The notes beneath the pieces are model-generated. The model made no database searches. It worked only from the letters and a program-made list of their open reading frames with translations, and had not been told where the DNA came from. Source: CAZMNY01 sp964567745 (GTDB lineage Bacteria; Planctomycetota; Planctomycetia; Pirellulales; Pirellulaceae). From it: a DNA stretch of 64,000 nucleotides. Positions 55,022 to 63,075 of this stretch are shown here, piece by piece; within the stretch, counting starts at the first letter, position 1, and the number at the start of each line of letters is the position of its first letter. The stretch lies in the NCBI GenBank assembly GCA_964567745.1, contig CAZMNY010000005.1:124001-188000 (forward strand), given 5' to 3'. Made by a program: the position numbers and the translations under genes.

Positions 55022-55873
55022 TCAGACGACAAACTCGGGAGACCGTGCAGTGTCTCGATCCGTAATAATCGCGTAGTCTCGGTGATCGCGAATGTACGTT
55101 ACGGGATAGTCGTCACCCGGTCGGCCCAAGACCGCCAGACGAAGTACGGTGTTGGCCCAGTCGAGCGCGATGCCGTTGCGGCAATAGAGTCGAAGTCGCT
55201 TCGCGCCGAGAAGTTGTCGCATTCCCAGCGTGACGCCCTTGCGCGGGTGGCCCTCGAGATTGCCGCCGATTTGCGAGCGAATGGCGTTAATGGTTCGAGT
55301 GAAATCGTTCAAGTAAACCAGCCTCGGGTCCGACTCGCGAACGTTCGCCTCAGGCTCGTTGTAGGCGATATGGCCGTGAATGCCGATACCGCCATAGGTC
55401 GTGTCGATTCCACCAACGGCCTCAATGCGATCCTTCAACGACTGAACGTTCAGGTGATCTGGGAAAATCAGTTGTTTAGAAGGAATCATCCATTTGCCGC
55501 GAACGCGACTGGAAAAATGTTGATCGAATACATGACGAAAGCTGAGCGGATGATCGGCTGCGAGAGCGACGCCATTGTCGTCACAGTGCTCGTCCATCAT
55601 GAAGAACCAACATTGTTTCAAGCTGATCGATTGGTCATTGATCATCTCGGCCAGGATCGGATATTGGCCGACAGGCCCCACAGGCAAGATCAACTTGGTC
55701 GCTCGGCCCTTGGCGTTGTTGCGTTTGATTTCGTCGGCAATCGATTCGGCAAAATGCTGATGCAAACGATCGATGTCGTCGAGAACGACTAACTTACTCT
55801 TCGCGCGATTGCGCAATTGCGCCGGCGACAGACTGAGCAGCCCGCGTATTTCTTCGCCGCGCGACTTATTCAT
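55022..55873 (-). CDS. Glucosamine-6-phosphate deaminase/isomerase-like (NagB fold)
   Basis: 283 aa, no signal. NagB-type motifs: ILPVGPVGQYPILAE (phosphate loop), MMDEHCDDNG, and GGIGIHGHIAYNEPEAN, which holds the acid/His pair of the ring-opening site. NagB turns glucosamine-6-phosphate into fructose-6-phosphate and ammonia. With the PIG-L deacetylase nearby, amino-sugar catabolism is a fair inference, but the protein is divergent enough that another sugar phosphate is possible. Starts 96 nt upstream of the oxidoreductase, same strand. Confidence 0.85.
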   Translation of the reverse strand: MNKSRGEEIRGLLSLSPAQLRNRAKSKLVVLDDIDRLHQHFAESIADEIKRNNAKGRATKLILPVGPVGQYPILAEMINDQSISLKQCWFFMMDEHCDDNGVALAADHPLSFRHVFDQHFSSRVRGKWMIPSKQLIFPDHLNVQSLKDRIEAVGGIDTTYGGIGIHGHIAYNEPEANVRESDPRLVYLNDFTRTINAIRSQIGGNLEGHPRKGVTLGMRQLLGAKRLRLYCRNGIALDWANTVLRLAVLGRPGDDYPVTYIRDHRDYAIITDRDTARSPEFVV

Positions 55874-55891
55874 GGATGCGCTCGTGGGGGT

Positions 55892-55934
55892 CTACGTTGC
55901 CGTCGCTGGGGCTTCCAGTCGCAGTGGAGTTTTC
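55892..55934. repeat. Family A palindromic repeat
   Basis: TACGTTGCCGTCGCTGGGGC then TTCCAGTCGCAGTGGAGTTTT, matching the repeats at 38811 and 48820. A family D-like segment (CATTGCACTTTGCTTTC...CACTTTGCG) follows at about 56031-56060 and overlaps the end of the next gene. Confidence 0.55.
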
Positions 55935-56047
55935 GGCCTCTCCCAGACCCTCACGCGTCGGGGGAGAGGCGGCTTGTGATTGCGTAGCGATCAAGTCAAC
56001 AGTCCGCAAGCTCGTTGCGGCCTTCGTTCCATTGCACTTTGCTTTCT

Positions 56048-59000
56048 TCACTTTGCGCTCTGCACTCCTTCGTTTTTCGCGCCTTGGATCGACCTGAGGA
56101 ATTCGAGCAGGTCGGCGACTTCTTGCGGTGTGGACTCTCGCAATTGAAGTTCGGGCATGATCGACTTTTGTTGTGGCGCGGAGAATTCGATTTCGGATCG
56201 GTCAATTTGAATCTGCGTGCCGGTGGCGTCTTGAATGATCACTTGCGTTTTGGTTCGCTCGATGAGCAAGCCGCTGAGCACTTTTCCGTCGATCAGCTCG
56301 ACCAGGTGTGTGATGTACTTGGGGTCAATTCGTTTTGAGGGCTCCAGGATCGATTCGAGCAATTCGGATTTGGAAAACTGCTTTTCGAGCGAGGTTAGGT
56401 CGGGTCCAAGTTTCTTGCCGACGCCTTGAACTTGATGACAATTTCGGCACTGCAGTCCGACCGACTTTTCAAACAACTGGTGACCACGGCGGCGATCGCC
56501 TTTCAGGGAGAGAATATCCGCAGGGTTGATCGAGTCGCCCAGCCGTTTTCGCCGCTCGGATTCGGGCAGGAAGGCCTCGAACAAATCACGTTTGGCGGCA
56601 TCGTCGAGCTGACTGACTCGCGCGATTGCAAGCCGCTGAGACTCGGCGTCGAGTCGCTCGTCTTGCATGGCGATCGCCAGCCGCAGCGCCCCGCTGGTGC
56701 TTGCCAACAGCGAGTCAATCGTCGCTTGCCGATCGCGTGGCGGCTGGTTGTGGAGATCCGCCAGTTTGCTTTCCAACAGTTGGGCTCGTTCGCGTCGCAC
56801 CGCGGATTCGATCGAGGAGTCCGCGTCGAGTGAGGCGATCCAATCTCGCATCAACAACACGCCCTGCCGGTCGGGGATTGCCGAGCCGAAATAGGGCATA
56901 CGACCTCGGCCTGACTTAGCCATGCGATAGAGCAGGACGCTGCGAATCGGCTCGCCTGCCGCCACAACCTGCGGTCCGTGAAGCCCGAAAGCGCCCTGTG
57001 TCGGCCGTTCGCCAAGCAGGTTCGTTCCCTTCAACGAATTCTTGAACACGACGTCCATCGACGCCGTGCCTCCGCCGCCGCGGCGATGGCAATGGGCACA
57101 GTTGACATGCAAGTACGCGCGAGCGCGGTCCTCGAGACTGGCTGACTCGTCGTAAGGCGACACATAGCGTTTCGCATTGTTGGCCAGTCTCGGCTTCTTA
57201 GAAAAAAAACCCATGCGAGCAAGGTGGGTCAACTGATCGATGGACTTGCCGTCGACATCCGATGGCCGCTCGATCTGTGCGAGATGAAAGGCCTGCACTG
57301 AGCCGGAGCGAGTTGTGTGGCAGAGCAAGCATTCGTTGCGACCCGCGATTCGCCACGGCCTCGTCTCCTTGACGCCGCCGTCGTCGGACCCTTTATTGTG
57401 GACCGTGTACGAAACCGTTTTGCCCTCGCCTTCCAGCAACAGAGCGTCCGTCTGCTCGTCGTTCCAGACGTAGGTATAGGGATGCCAGAGGCCGTCGCGG
57501 TAGTGAAGGATTTGAGTCTCCACGCGTCTTCCGGGCTTGGCCTTCGGATGGGAGCCGCCGTGAAGACGAATGGTCTTGCCGAGCACGCTGTTTTCCGGGA
57601 GCCGCCATTCCCCACGATACTCGCCGCGGCCCGCGTTGTTTCTAGTCCATTGGCCGATCGCGTCCGATCCTGGCATCGCCACGAATCGTTGGCTCGTCGC
57701 GCCATCTTGCCACATCGGCGCAACAATCTCGTACGGCTCGACACCGGACGCCAAACGGTGTTGCGCGGTCGATTCAAACAGACCGGTTTCGCTAAGTCGC
57801 CGAGGAAATTCGGTTGAAGTCGCGGCGACCTTGTTCGGCTCGATCCGATAGATCTCACCTTCATAGCTGACGACGTAAAGCTCTTGATCATTGTCGACTC
57901 CAAAACAGATAATCGGAATCTGCGTATCGGCGATCTCGCGCAGTTGTTGCACTTTGCCGTCGCGGTACCGCAACGCCCAGATCTTCCCAGTCACATAGTC
58001 GCCATAGACGTAGTCGCCGACGAGGTAGCTGAGTCGCTCGCCGCGATAAACGAATCCGCCGGTCACCGATCGCGATTCGGTATGCGAGTGCTCCACAGTT
58101 GGGTTGAGGATCGGCGTCGGGCCCCGCGTCCTTTCGCGATGAACAGCCTGGCTCCCCTCAACCAAACTCCATCCGTAATTGCCGCTCTTTTCGACGCGAT
58201 AGACCATCTCCCACAATTCCCAGCCAACATCGCCGACCCACAGATCGCCCGTGACCGAATCGAAACTCATCTTCCACGGATTGCGAAAACCATACGCCCA
58301 AACTTCGCCGCGAGCTTTCGGGTTCTTCACGAATGGGTTGTCGCTGGGAATCGAGTACGAACGATTATTGTCTGGCCGATCGACATCGATTCGCATGATC
58401 GTCGAAAGTACGTTGCTGATGTCTTGTCCCGACAACAGCGGGTCTGGTGGGAAAGCGGGTCCCGCGTCGCCAGCCGAAACGTAGAGATACCCGTCCGGAC
58501 CAAACTTGAGACAGCCTCCGTTGTGTCCGCCGGATCGCCAAGTGAGCATGATCGTCTCGCTGGCGATGGAAATGGTGGGAGGATTGGTGTCGTTGACTTT
58601 GAAGCGTGAGAGTCGAGTTCCGTCGTCCAGGTTGGCGTCGAGGACGTAGCAAATGTAGCAGTAGCGGTTTTCGGCAAATTGCGGATGGAACGTCAGTCCG
58701 TAGACTTGCTTGGCGCCCGGAATCGATTTGCCAATGTCGATCGCCAAGTCGGCCTTGGACACATCAGCGCGATTCGGAAACGAGTAGATTGCCCCTTTGA
58801 CTTCAACGACAAAGAGACGATCGGAATTGGGGCAGTTGGTGAGGACCGTTGGGTTGCTAAACGACAGACTCGTGAAGGCGCGTTCAATCCGATAGGGTGG
58901 CGGAGGTGTTGGAGAACCGAGTATCCGAGACGTCGTCCACGGTTGTCTCTTTGTCGGCCTGGCCTTATCGGTCGACTGGGACTTATCGGTCGACTGGGCA

Positions 59001-59107
59001 TTCACGGACGACGGCGATAGGCCGAGCATCGTCATCAGAACAACGAGGGCGAGTTGGCAAATCGGGGCGCCAACTTGATCTTTACGATTTCGGCTCATCG
59101 ACACCAT
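56048..59107 (-). CDS. PQQ-type sugar dehydrogenase fused to c-type cytochrome domains
   Basis: 1019 aa from ATG 59107 (GAGGAAG upstream; ATG 59098 also possible). Signal peptide, then a GSDH/Yli-I-type six-bladed propeller (about 60-430; LTFHPQFAENRY, HNGGCLKFGPDGYLYVSAGD, GFRNPWKMSFD, DVGWELWEMVY) followed by a long linker and cytochrome c regions. Three heme motifs are seen: CLLCH and CAHCH in the middle, and CRNCH near the C-terminus in the planctomycete heme-binding domain (GKKLGPDLTSL). It probably oxidises a sugar outside the cytoplasm and passes electrons to the attached hemes. A dispersed repeat touches its 3' end. Confidence 0.88.
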   Translation of the reverse strand: MVSMSRNRKDQVGAPICQLALVVLMTMLGLSPSSVNAQSTDKSQSTDKARPTKRQPWTTSRILGSPTPPPPYRIERAFTSLSFSNPTVLTNCPNSDRLFVVEVKGAIYSFPNRADVSKADLAIDIGKSIPGAKQVYGLTFHPQFAENRYCYICYVLDANLDDGTRLSRFKVNDTNPPTISIASETIMLTWRSGGHNGGCLKFGPDGYLYVSAGDAGPAFPPDPLLSGQDISNVLSTIMRIDVDRPDNNRSYSIPSDNPFVKNPKARGEVWAYGFRNPWKMSFDSVTGDLWVGDVGWELWEMVYRVEKSGNYGWSLVEGSQAVHRERTRGPTPILNPTVEHSHTESRSVTGGFVYRGERLSYLVGDYVYGDYVTGKIWALRYRDGKVQQLREIADTQIPIICFGVDNDQELYVVSYEGEIYRIEPNKVAATSTEFPRRLSETGLFESTAQHRLASGVEPYEIVAPMWQDGATSQRFVAMPGSDAIGQWTRNNAGRGEYRGEWRLPENSVLGKTIRLHGGSHPKAKPGRRVETQILHYRDGLWHPYTYVWNDEQTDALLLEGEGKTVSYTVHNKGSDDGGVKETRPWRIAGRNECLLCHTTRSGSVQAFHLAQIERPSDVDGKSIDQLTHLARMGFFSKKPRLANNAKRYVSPYDESASLEDRARAYLHVNCAHCHRRGGGGTASMDVVFKNSLKGTNLLGERPTQGAFGLHGPQVVAAGEPIRSVLLYRMAKSGRGRMPYFGSAIPDRQGVLLMRDWIASLDADSSIESAVRRERAQLLESKLADLHNQPPRDRQATIDSLLASTSGALRLAIAMQDERLDAESQRLAIARVSQLDDAAKRDLFEAFLPESERRKRLGDSINPADILSLKGDRRRGHQLFEKSVGLQCRNCHQVQGVGKKLGPDLTSLEKQFSKSELLESILEPSKRIDPKYITHLVELIDGKVLSGLLIERTKTQVIIQDATGTQIQIDRSEIEFSAPQQKSIMPELQLRESTPQEVADLLEFLRSIQGAKNEGVQSAK

Positions 59108-59267
59108 CGGACTTCTTCCTCATCGTGACACAACTCGTGGAGACGCGCACTGCCTATTGTGGGCCTTTTGTTGGGCCAACGCCACTATCCAACGGTGACT
59201 GGGCGTATCCAAGCCAGTGGCGCCCAACTTTTGCAATTTGTCGTCCGCGCCGTCAAACTAGGGAAGT

Positions 59268-60323
59268 ATGAGATTGGCGAACGCGGTGGTCTCTGAGGAC
59301 CCTCTGGCCGGGAGTCGAGCAATGCACTTGAATGCTATCGATGTGACGAAGACCCATGAGGTCAAAAAGCATAAGCATGGCAGCCCGTTGATCTCCTGCC
59401 GTTTCGATCCCGAGTCGAAATTCGTTTTCTTTGGCGCTCAGGATAGCCGTGTTTGGCGTTGGGAGTTGTCGAGCGACAAGAAGGTCGAACTGAAAGGGCA
59501 TGACAGCTGGACGCGAGCGATGGCGTTCGCGGCGAACAACACCATGCTCACCACCGGCTTCGACGGACAGCTGGTCTGGTGGGGATACAAAGAGGAGGCA
59601 CCGAAACCGATCCGATCCGTCGAGGCTCATCAAGGGTGGGCTCGATGCGTTGCTGTCGACCCGAGCGGCCAAGTGGCGGCGACCGCGGGCAACGATCTTG
59701 TCGTGCGGCTTTGGGATGTGGAATCGGGCAAACCGATTCGAGAATTCTCGGGCCACGAATCGCATATCTATAACGTGGCGTTCCACCCCGACGGAAAGTC
59801 GCTAGTCAGCGGCGACCTCAAAGCCAACTTGATGCATTGGGACTTGGAGAGCGGCAAGCAAACACGGGCGTTCAAAGCCGAGGCGTTATACAAGTATGAC
59901 AAGGGATTCAAAGCCGACATCGGCGGCATTCGCGCCATCGATTTTAACGCCGATGGCTCACTGCTCGCCTGCGCAGGGATCACGAACGTGACGAACGCGT
60001 TTGCAGGAGTCGGTAATCCGTGCGTCGAATTGATCGATTGGAAAACAGCCAAACGCAAGACGCAGCATTTGTCGAAAGCCAAACTGCGAGGCGTCGCTTG
60101 GGGCGTCGGCATGCACTCGTCGGCAATTACCATCGGCGTCTCTGGCGGAGGAGGAGGAGGTCATCTTCTGTTCTGGAAACACGCCGAGCAAAATGAGTTT
60201 CATACTCACAAGCTGCCTAACTCGGCGCGCGACCTCGACCTTGCCTCCAACGATACCGACCTCGCAACAGCTCACGCCGACGGCCACATTCGCATCCACC
60301 GGATGACACCGAAGGCGAAATAA
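59268..60323 (+). CDS. WD40-repeat protein
   Basis: 351 aa, no signal peptide (ATG 59322 is an alternative start). At least five WD40 blades: ISCRFDPESKFVFFGAQD, TRAMAFAANNTMLTTGFDG, ARCVAVDPSGQVAATAGND...LWDVESGK, IYNVAFHPDGKSLVSGD...HWDLESGK, and IRAIDFNADGSLLACAG. It is a protein-protein scaffold, probably cytoplasmic. A Gly-rich loop (GVSGGGGGGH) interrupts the last blades. Partner unknown; it diverges from the PQQ dehydrogenase gene. Confidence 0.9.
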   Translation: MRLANAVVSEDPLAGSRAMHLNAIDVTKTHEVKKHKHGSPLISCRFDPESKFVFFGAQDSRVWRWELSSDKKVELKGHDSWTRAMAFAANNTMLTTGFDGQLVWWGYKEEAPKPIRSVEAHQGWARCVAVDPSGQVAATAGNDLVVRLWDVESGKPIREFSGHESHIYNVAFHPDGKSLVSGDLKANLMHWDLESGKQTRAFKAEALYKYDKGFKADIGGIRAIDFNADGSLLACAGITNVTNAFAGVGNPCVELIDWKTAKRKTQHLSKAKLRGVAWGVGMHSSAITIGVSGGGGGGHLLFWKHAEQNEFHTHKLPNSARDLDLASNDTDLATAHADGHIRIHRMTPKAK

Positions 60324-60407
60324 CGGGCCCTCGATCATGTGGAGATCGTCCAGCACCTGAATGCTCCGTATTTCCCGTTGCGTTAATGACTCGTTCAAAC
60401 GGGCTAG

Positions 60408-60518
60408 CGTTTCAACCTGATCTACCGAACGAGCAAGCTGCCTGTTGATTTAGTCGCTACGCAACTAGCTTTAAGATGTTGCGAGGTGAATCGGATACGT
60501 TGCCCCTTCGGGGCAACG
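60408..60518. repeat. Family B repeat with a strong hairpin
   Basis: CTACCGAACGAGCAAGCTG (B, 60422 on) is followed by a perfect hairpin CGTTGCCCC-ttc-GGGGCAACG (60498-60518). The same arrangement occurs at 18732-18838. The hairpin may stop transcription between the convergent WD40 and reductase genes. Confidence 0.6.
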
Positions 60519-60547
60519 CGCAGCCGCCTCGCGGCCCTGGCCTTAGG

Positions 60548-61177
60548 TCATCCTCGCTTCATGATCTTAAAGGCGCACTGTGAGCCCCAGCCGTTCATGG
60601 CGAGGTGGATGTAGAGCATGGCGAAGGGTTCGAGATAGCGAGCATTCTTGAGTGGGCCGGCGTCGACGGTTTCGAAGCCCAGTTCGTCGGCGAGTTCGGA
60701 CACGGTTGTCTTGGCCTGCTCGTCGTCGCCACAGACGAACATGGTTGCCGCTTGCCCGTTGAAGTCGGGGTCGGCCATCGTCGCGGAGCTGACGGAATTG
60801 AACGCCTTGATCACGTTCGCATTCGGCGCCCACTCGGCGATTCGTTCCGCGGCTGATTCGGTGTAGCCGAGATCGAGCCCGTCGAACGAGGCGTTGAGCG
60901 GGTTGGTGCAATCGACGATGATCTTGCCATCAGAATCTAAGGCCGTGATCACCTCTTCGGCAACTTGCCACGGCGCGGCGTAAATGATTAGCTCGCCGTG
61001 CGCGGCCGCTTCCGCGATGGTGGCGGCTCGAGCGGCGCCGGCGCAATTCTCGATCAACTCACGCGTCTTCTCCTGATCCGGATCTCGCGATCCAAACACC
61101 ACGTCGTGGCCAGCGGCCGACCAACGGCTGCCGAGCGCCCCGCCCACTCGTCCAGTGCCAATCACGGCGATCTTCAT
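60548..61177 (-). CDS. NADP/F420-dependent oxidoreductase-like protein
   Basis: 209 aa from ATG 61177, with AAGGAGAG upstream; a longer frame to 61213 was rejected. Rossmann fold MKIAVIGTGRVGGALG at the start, then SRDPDQEKT (NADP ribose phosphate site), AAPWQVAEEV and DCTNPLN, and a C-terminal AFNSVSSATM/DAGPLKNARYLEPFAML region. This is the F420-dependent NADP reductase/pyrroline-type family (as used for NADPH:F420). Whether this organism makes F420 cannot be judged here; other substrates are possible. Confidence 0.88.
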   Translation of the reverse strand: MKIAVIGTGRVGGALGSRWSAAGHDVVFGSRDPDQEKTRELIENCAGAARAATIAEAAAHGELIIYAAPWQVAEEVITALDSDGKIIVDCTNPLNASFDGLDLGYTESAAERIAEWAPNANVIKAFNSVSSATMADPDFNGQAATMFVCGDDEQAKTTVSELADELGFETVDAGPLKNARYLEPFAMLYIHLAMNGWGSQCAFKIMKRG

Positions 61178-61489
61178 CACTCTCTCCTTGTTTCGTCCGA
61201 CAGCAGACCGCATGGCGACACAGCTTCGCGGCGCGCCCGCATATCATCCGTGATCCGCAGATTCGGAACAACCGGCCCCATTCGCCATATGCCTATCGAC
61301 CCGTATTTACGTTCTCGCGAAGCCCAGGAATTGCCGCAATTTGTTCGGACACAGAGGCACCGTTTAGAGGGAAACCTAGCCTTGGTGAGGACTTTCCAGA
61401 CAGAGAGTTGGGTTCAAATTGACCCCGTCACTTGATAAGTTGGTTGGCTTTCAACTGACCAATGGGCAGCAAGAGTGGTTTCGCTCGTC

Positions 61490-61548
61490 GTCGCGGGCGT
61501 CTCGAGCCACAAGGTGGGAGATTCCTCCTCCCCAGGCTCTTCCGCGAC
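61490..61548 (+). promoter_or_regulatory. Structured leader RNA before nhaA, possible ion riboswitch
   Basis: Three nested perfect stems end 3 nt before the likely start codon: GTCGCGG (61490-61496) with CCGCGAC (61542-61548), GAGCC (61504-61508) with GGCTC (61535-61539), and GGGAG (61516-61520) with CTCCC (61528-61532). nhaA leaders are known to carry Na+/Li+-type riboswitches (nhaA-I class, by my recollection), so this may be one. Family assignment was not possible by eye. Confidence 0.4.
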
Positions 61549-61551
61549 TCG

Positions 61552-63045
61552 ATGCACGAAGAAACGGGTAAACAAGCAATGTCGCACGATCACAACTCGC
61601 GCACTCCGCGGCCAATTCGATTCCTTTTCGAGAACTCCTTGTTTCTCGTCTTCGGTGCCGTTGTCGCCCTGGTTTGGGCCAACGTCGATCACGAGAGCTA
61701 CGAATCGCTCGTCCATTACGAAATTGCCTCCGAACCACACTTCGACGACCATCCTGTCGACGTCAGTAGCAACGAATCCCACGCAGCCGATTCGCATGCG
61801 GCGGACTCACACAGTTCGGATTCGCATGCCGCTGATACTCACAGCGAAGCGGCGCACAGCGCCGACTCGCACGCTACGGAAACGACAACAACAGCACACA
61901 GCGCCGACTCACACGGCCCCGACTCACACAGTGACGAACACGGCGCGCATGGAGGGCATAGCAAGTTCACATTGCATTGGCTGATCAACGATTTGCTGAT
62001 GGCGTTGTTCTTTGCGATAGCGGGTAAAGAAGTTTGGGAGTCGATCTTGCCCGGAGGTGCCTTGTCGAATCCGCGTAAAGCCGCCACTCCATTGCTGGCG
62101 ACCCTGGGTGGGATTGTCGGCCCGGTCGCGGTCTACCTGTTCGGTCTCTCATTCGTCGGCGAGCCTGGCGGATTGGCGAACGGCTGGGCCATACCGTGTG
62201 CGACGGACATCGCCTTTAGCTACTTAGTTGCGAGAATGATTTTCGGACCGGGCCATCCCGCGATTGCCTTCCTGTTGTTGTTGGCGATCGCAGACGACGC
62301 AGCGGGGCTCGTGATCCTGGCGGTCTTCTTCCCGCAAGAAGAACTGAAACTCGGCTGGTTGTTAGTCACCGCGTTGGCAATCGCAATCGGCTTCAGCTTC
62401 CGACGACTCAAGCTTCACAGCTTCTGGTGGTACGTGCTGATTCCCGGAACGCTCTCTTGGTACTCCTTCTATCAATGCGGTCTCCACCCTGCCTTGGGTT
62501 TGGTGCCAATCATCCCCTGCATGCCTCACGCCCACACGGACCTGGGTATTTTCGCCGCCAAGGAACTCAATCGCAAAGACACGCTGAACGAGTTCGAACA
62601 CTGGTGGAAGAATCCCGTCGAGATTGTGCTGGGCCTGTTCGGCCTGGTCAACGCGGGCGTTGTCATGAGTGCGATGGGTGCTGGGACTTGGCTGGTCCTG
62701 GCCGGCCTGCTGATCGGCAAGCCGCTCGGCATCACGCTCTTCACCTGGCTCGGTGAGAAGCTCTTTAAACTCCAAGTGCCGGAGGGAATGAACTACCGAC
62801 ACGTGGTCGTGCTCGGCAACATCGCCGCGATCGGCTTCACGGTTGCTCTGTTCGTTTCCACGGCGGCGTTCCCTAACCCCGGGGCGATTCAGGACTCGGT
62901 GAAGATGGGCGCATTGATGAGTTTCGGAGCGGCGGTGGTTTCGTTCATTGTCGCCAAGACGTTGGGCGTGAAACCAGCCGATCTGCTTTCGAAACCGCCT
63001 AAGCCAGCCGTAACGACAGCCAACGCGGTCGCCAGCGGATCGTAG
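61552..63045 (+). CDS. nhaA: Na+/H+ antiporter NhaA with histidine-rich loop
   Basis: 497 aa from ATG 61552; ATG 61462 and ATG 61579 are alternatives, and the first would put the leader stems inside the gene. Twelve or so membrane helices are seen, with the ion-site Asp residues in CATDIAFS and ADDAAGLVI and family motifs LMALFFAIAGKEVWE and GFTVALFVSTAAF. A long insert after helix 1 (about 50-115) repeats the unit HAADSH and similar His/Ser/Asp triplets; it should lie in the periplasm and could bind metal or protons. The antiporter expels Na+ for H+ at alkaline pH. The insert is unusual for the family. Confidence 0.93.
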   Translation: MHEETGKQAMSHDHNSRTPRPIRFLFENSLFLVFGAVVALVWANVDHESYESLVHYEIASEPHFDDHPVDVSSNESHAADSHAADSHSSDSHAADTHSEAAHSADSHATETTTTAHSADSHGPDSHSDEHGAHGGHSKFTLHWLINDLLMALFFAIAGKEVWESILPGGALSNPRKAATPLLATLGGIVGPVAVYLFGLSFVGEPGGLANGWAIPCATDIAFSYLVARMIFGPGHPAIAFLLLLAIADDAAGLVILAVFFPQEELKLGWLLVTALAIAIGFSFRRLKLHSFWWYVLIPGTLSWYSFYQCGLHPALGLVPIIPCMPHAHTDLGIFAAKELNRKDTLNEFEHWWKNPVEIVLGLFGLVNAGVVMSAMGAGTWLVLAGLLIGKPLGITLFTWLGEKLFKLQVPEGMNYRHVVVLGNIAAIGFTVALFVSTAAFPNPGAIQDSVKMGALMSFGAAVVSFIVAKTLGVKPADLLSKPPKPAVTTANAVASGS

Positions 63046-63075
63046 CTCGCCTTCAAGCGGAAGAAGTCGCGGCAA

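Noticed and set aside
54125..55792. 555-codon plus-strand frame across oxidoreductase and NagB-like genes
   Set aside because: It spans two recognised minus-strand genes and the gap between them; composition is not protein-like.
61790..61960. Repeated DNA in nhaA taken for a CRISPR-like array
   Set aside because: The repeats are in frame, of uneven length, and encode His/Ser/Asp units within an intact gene.
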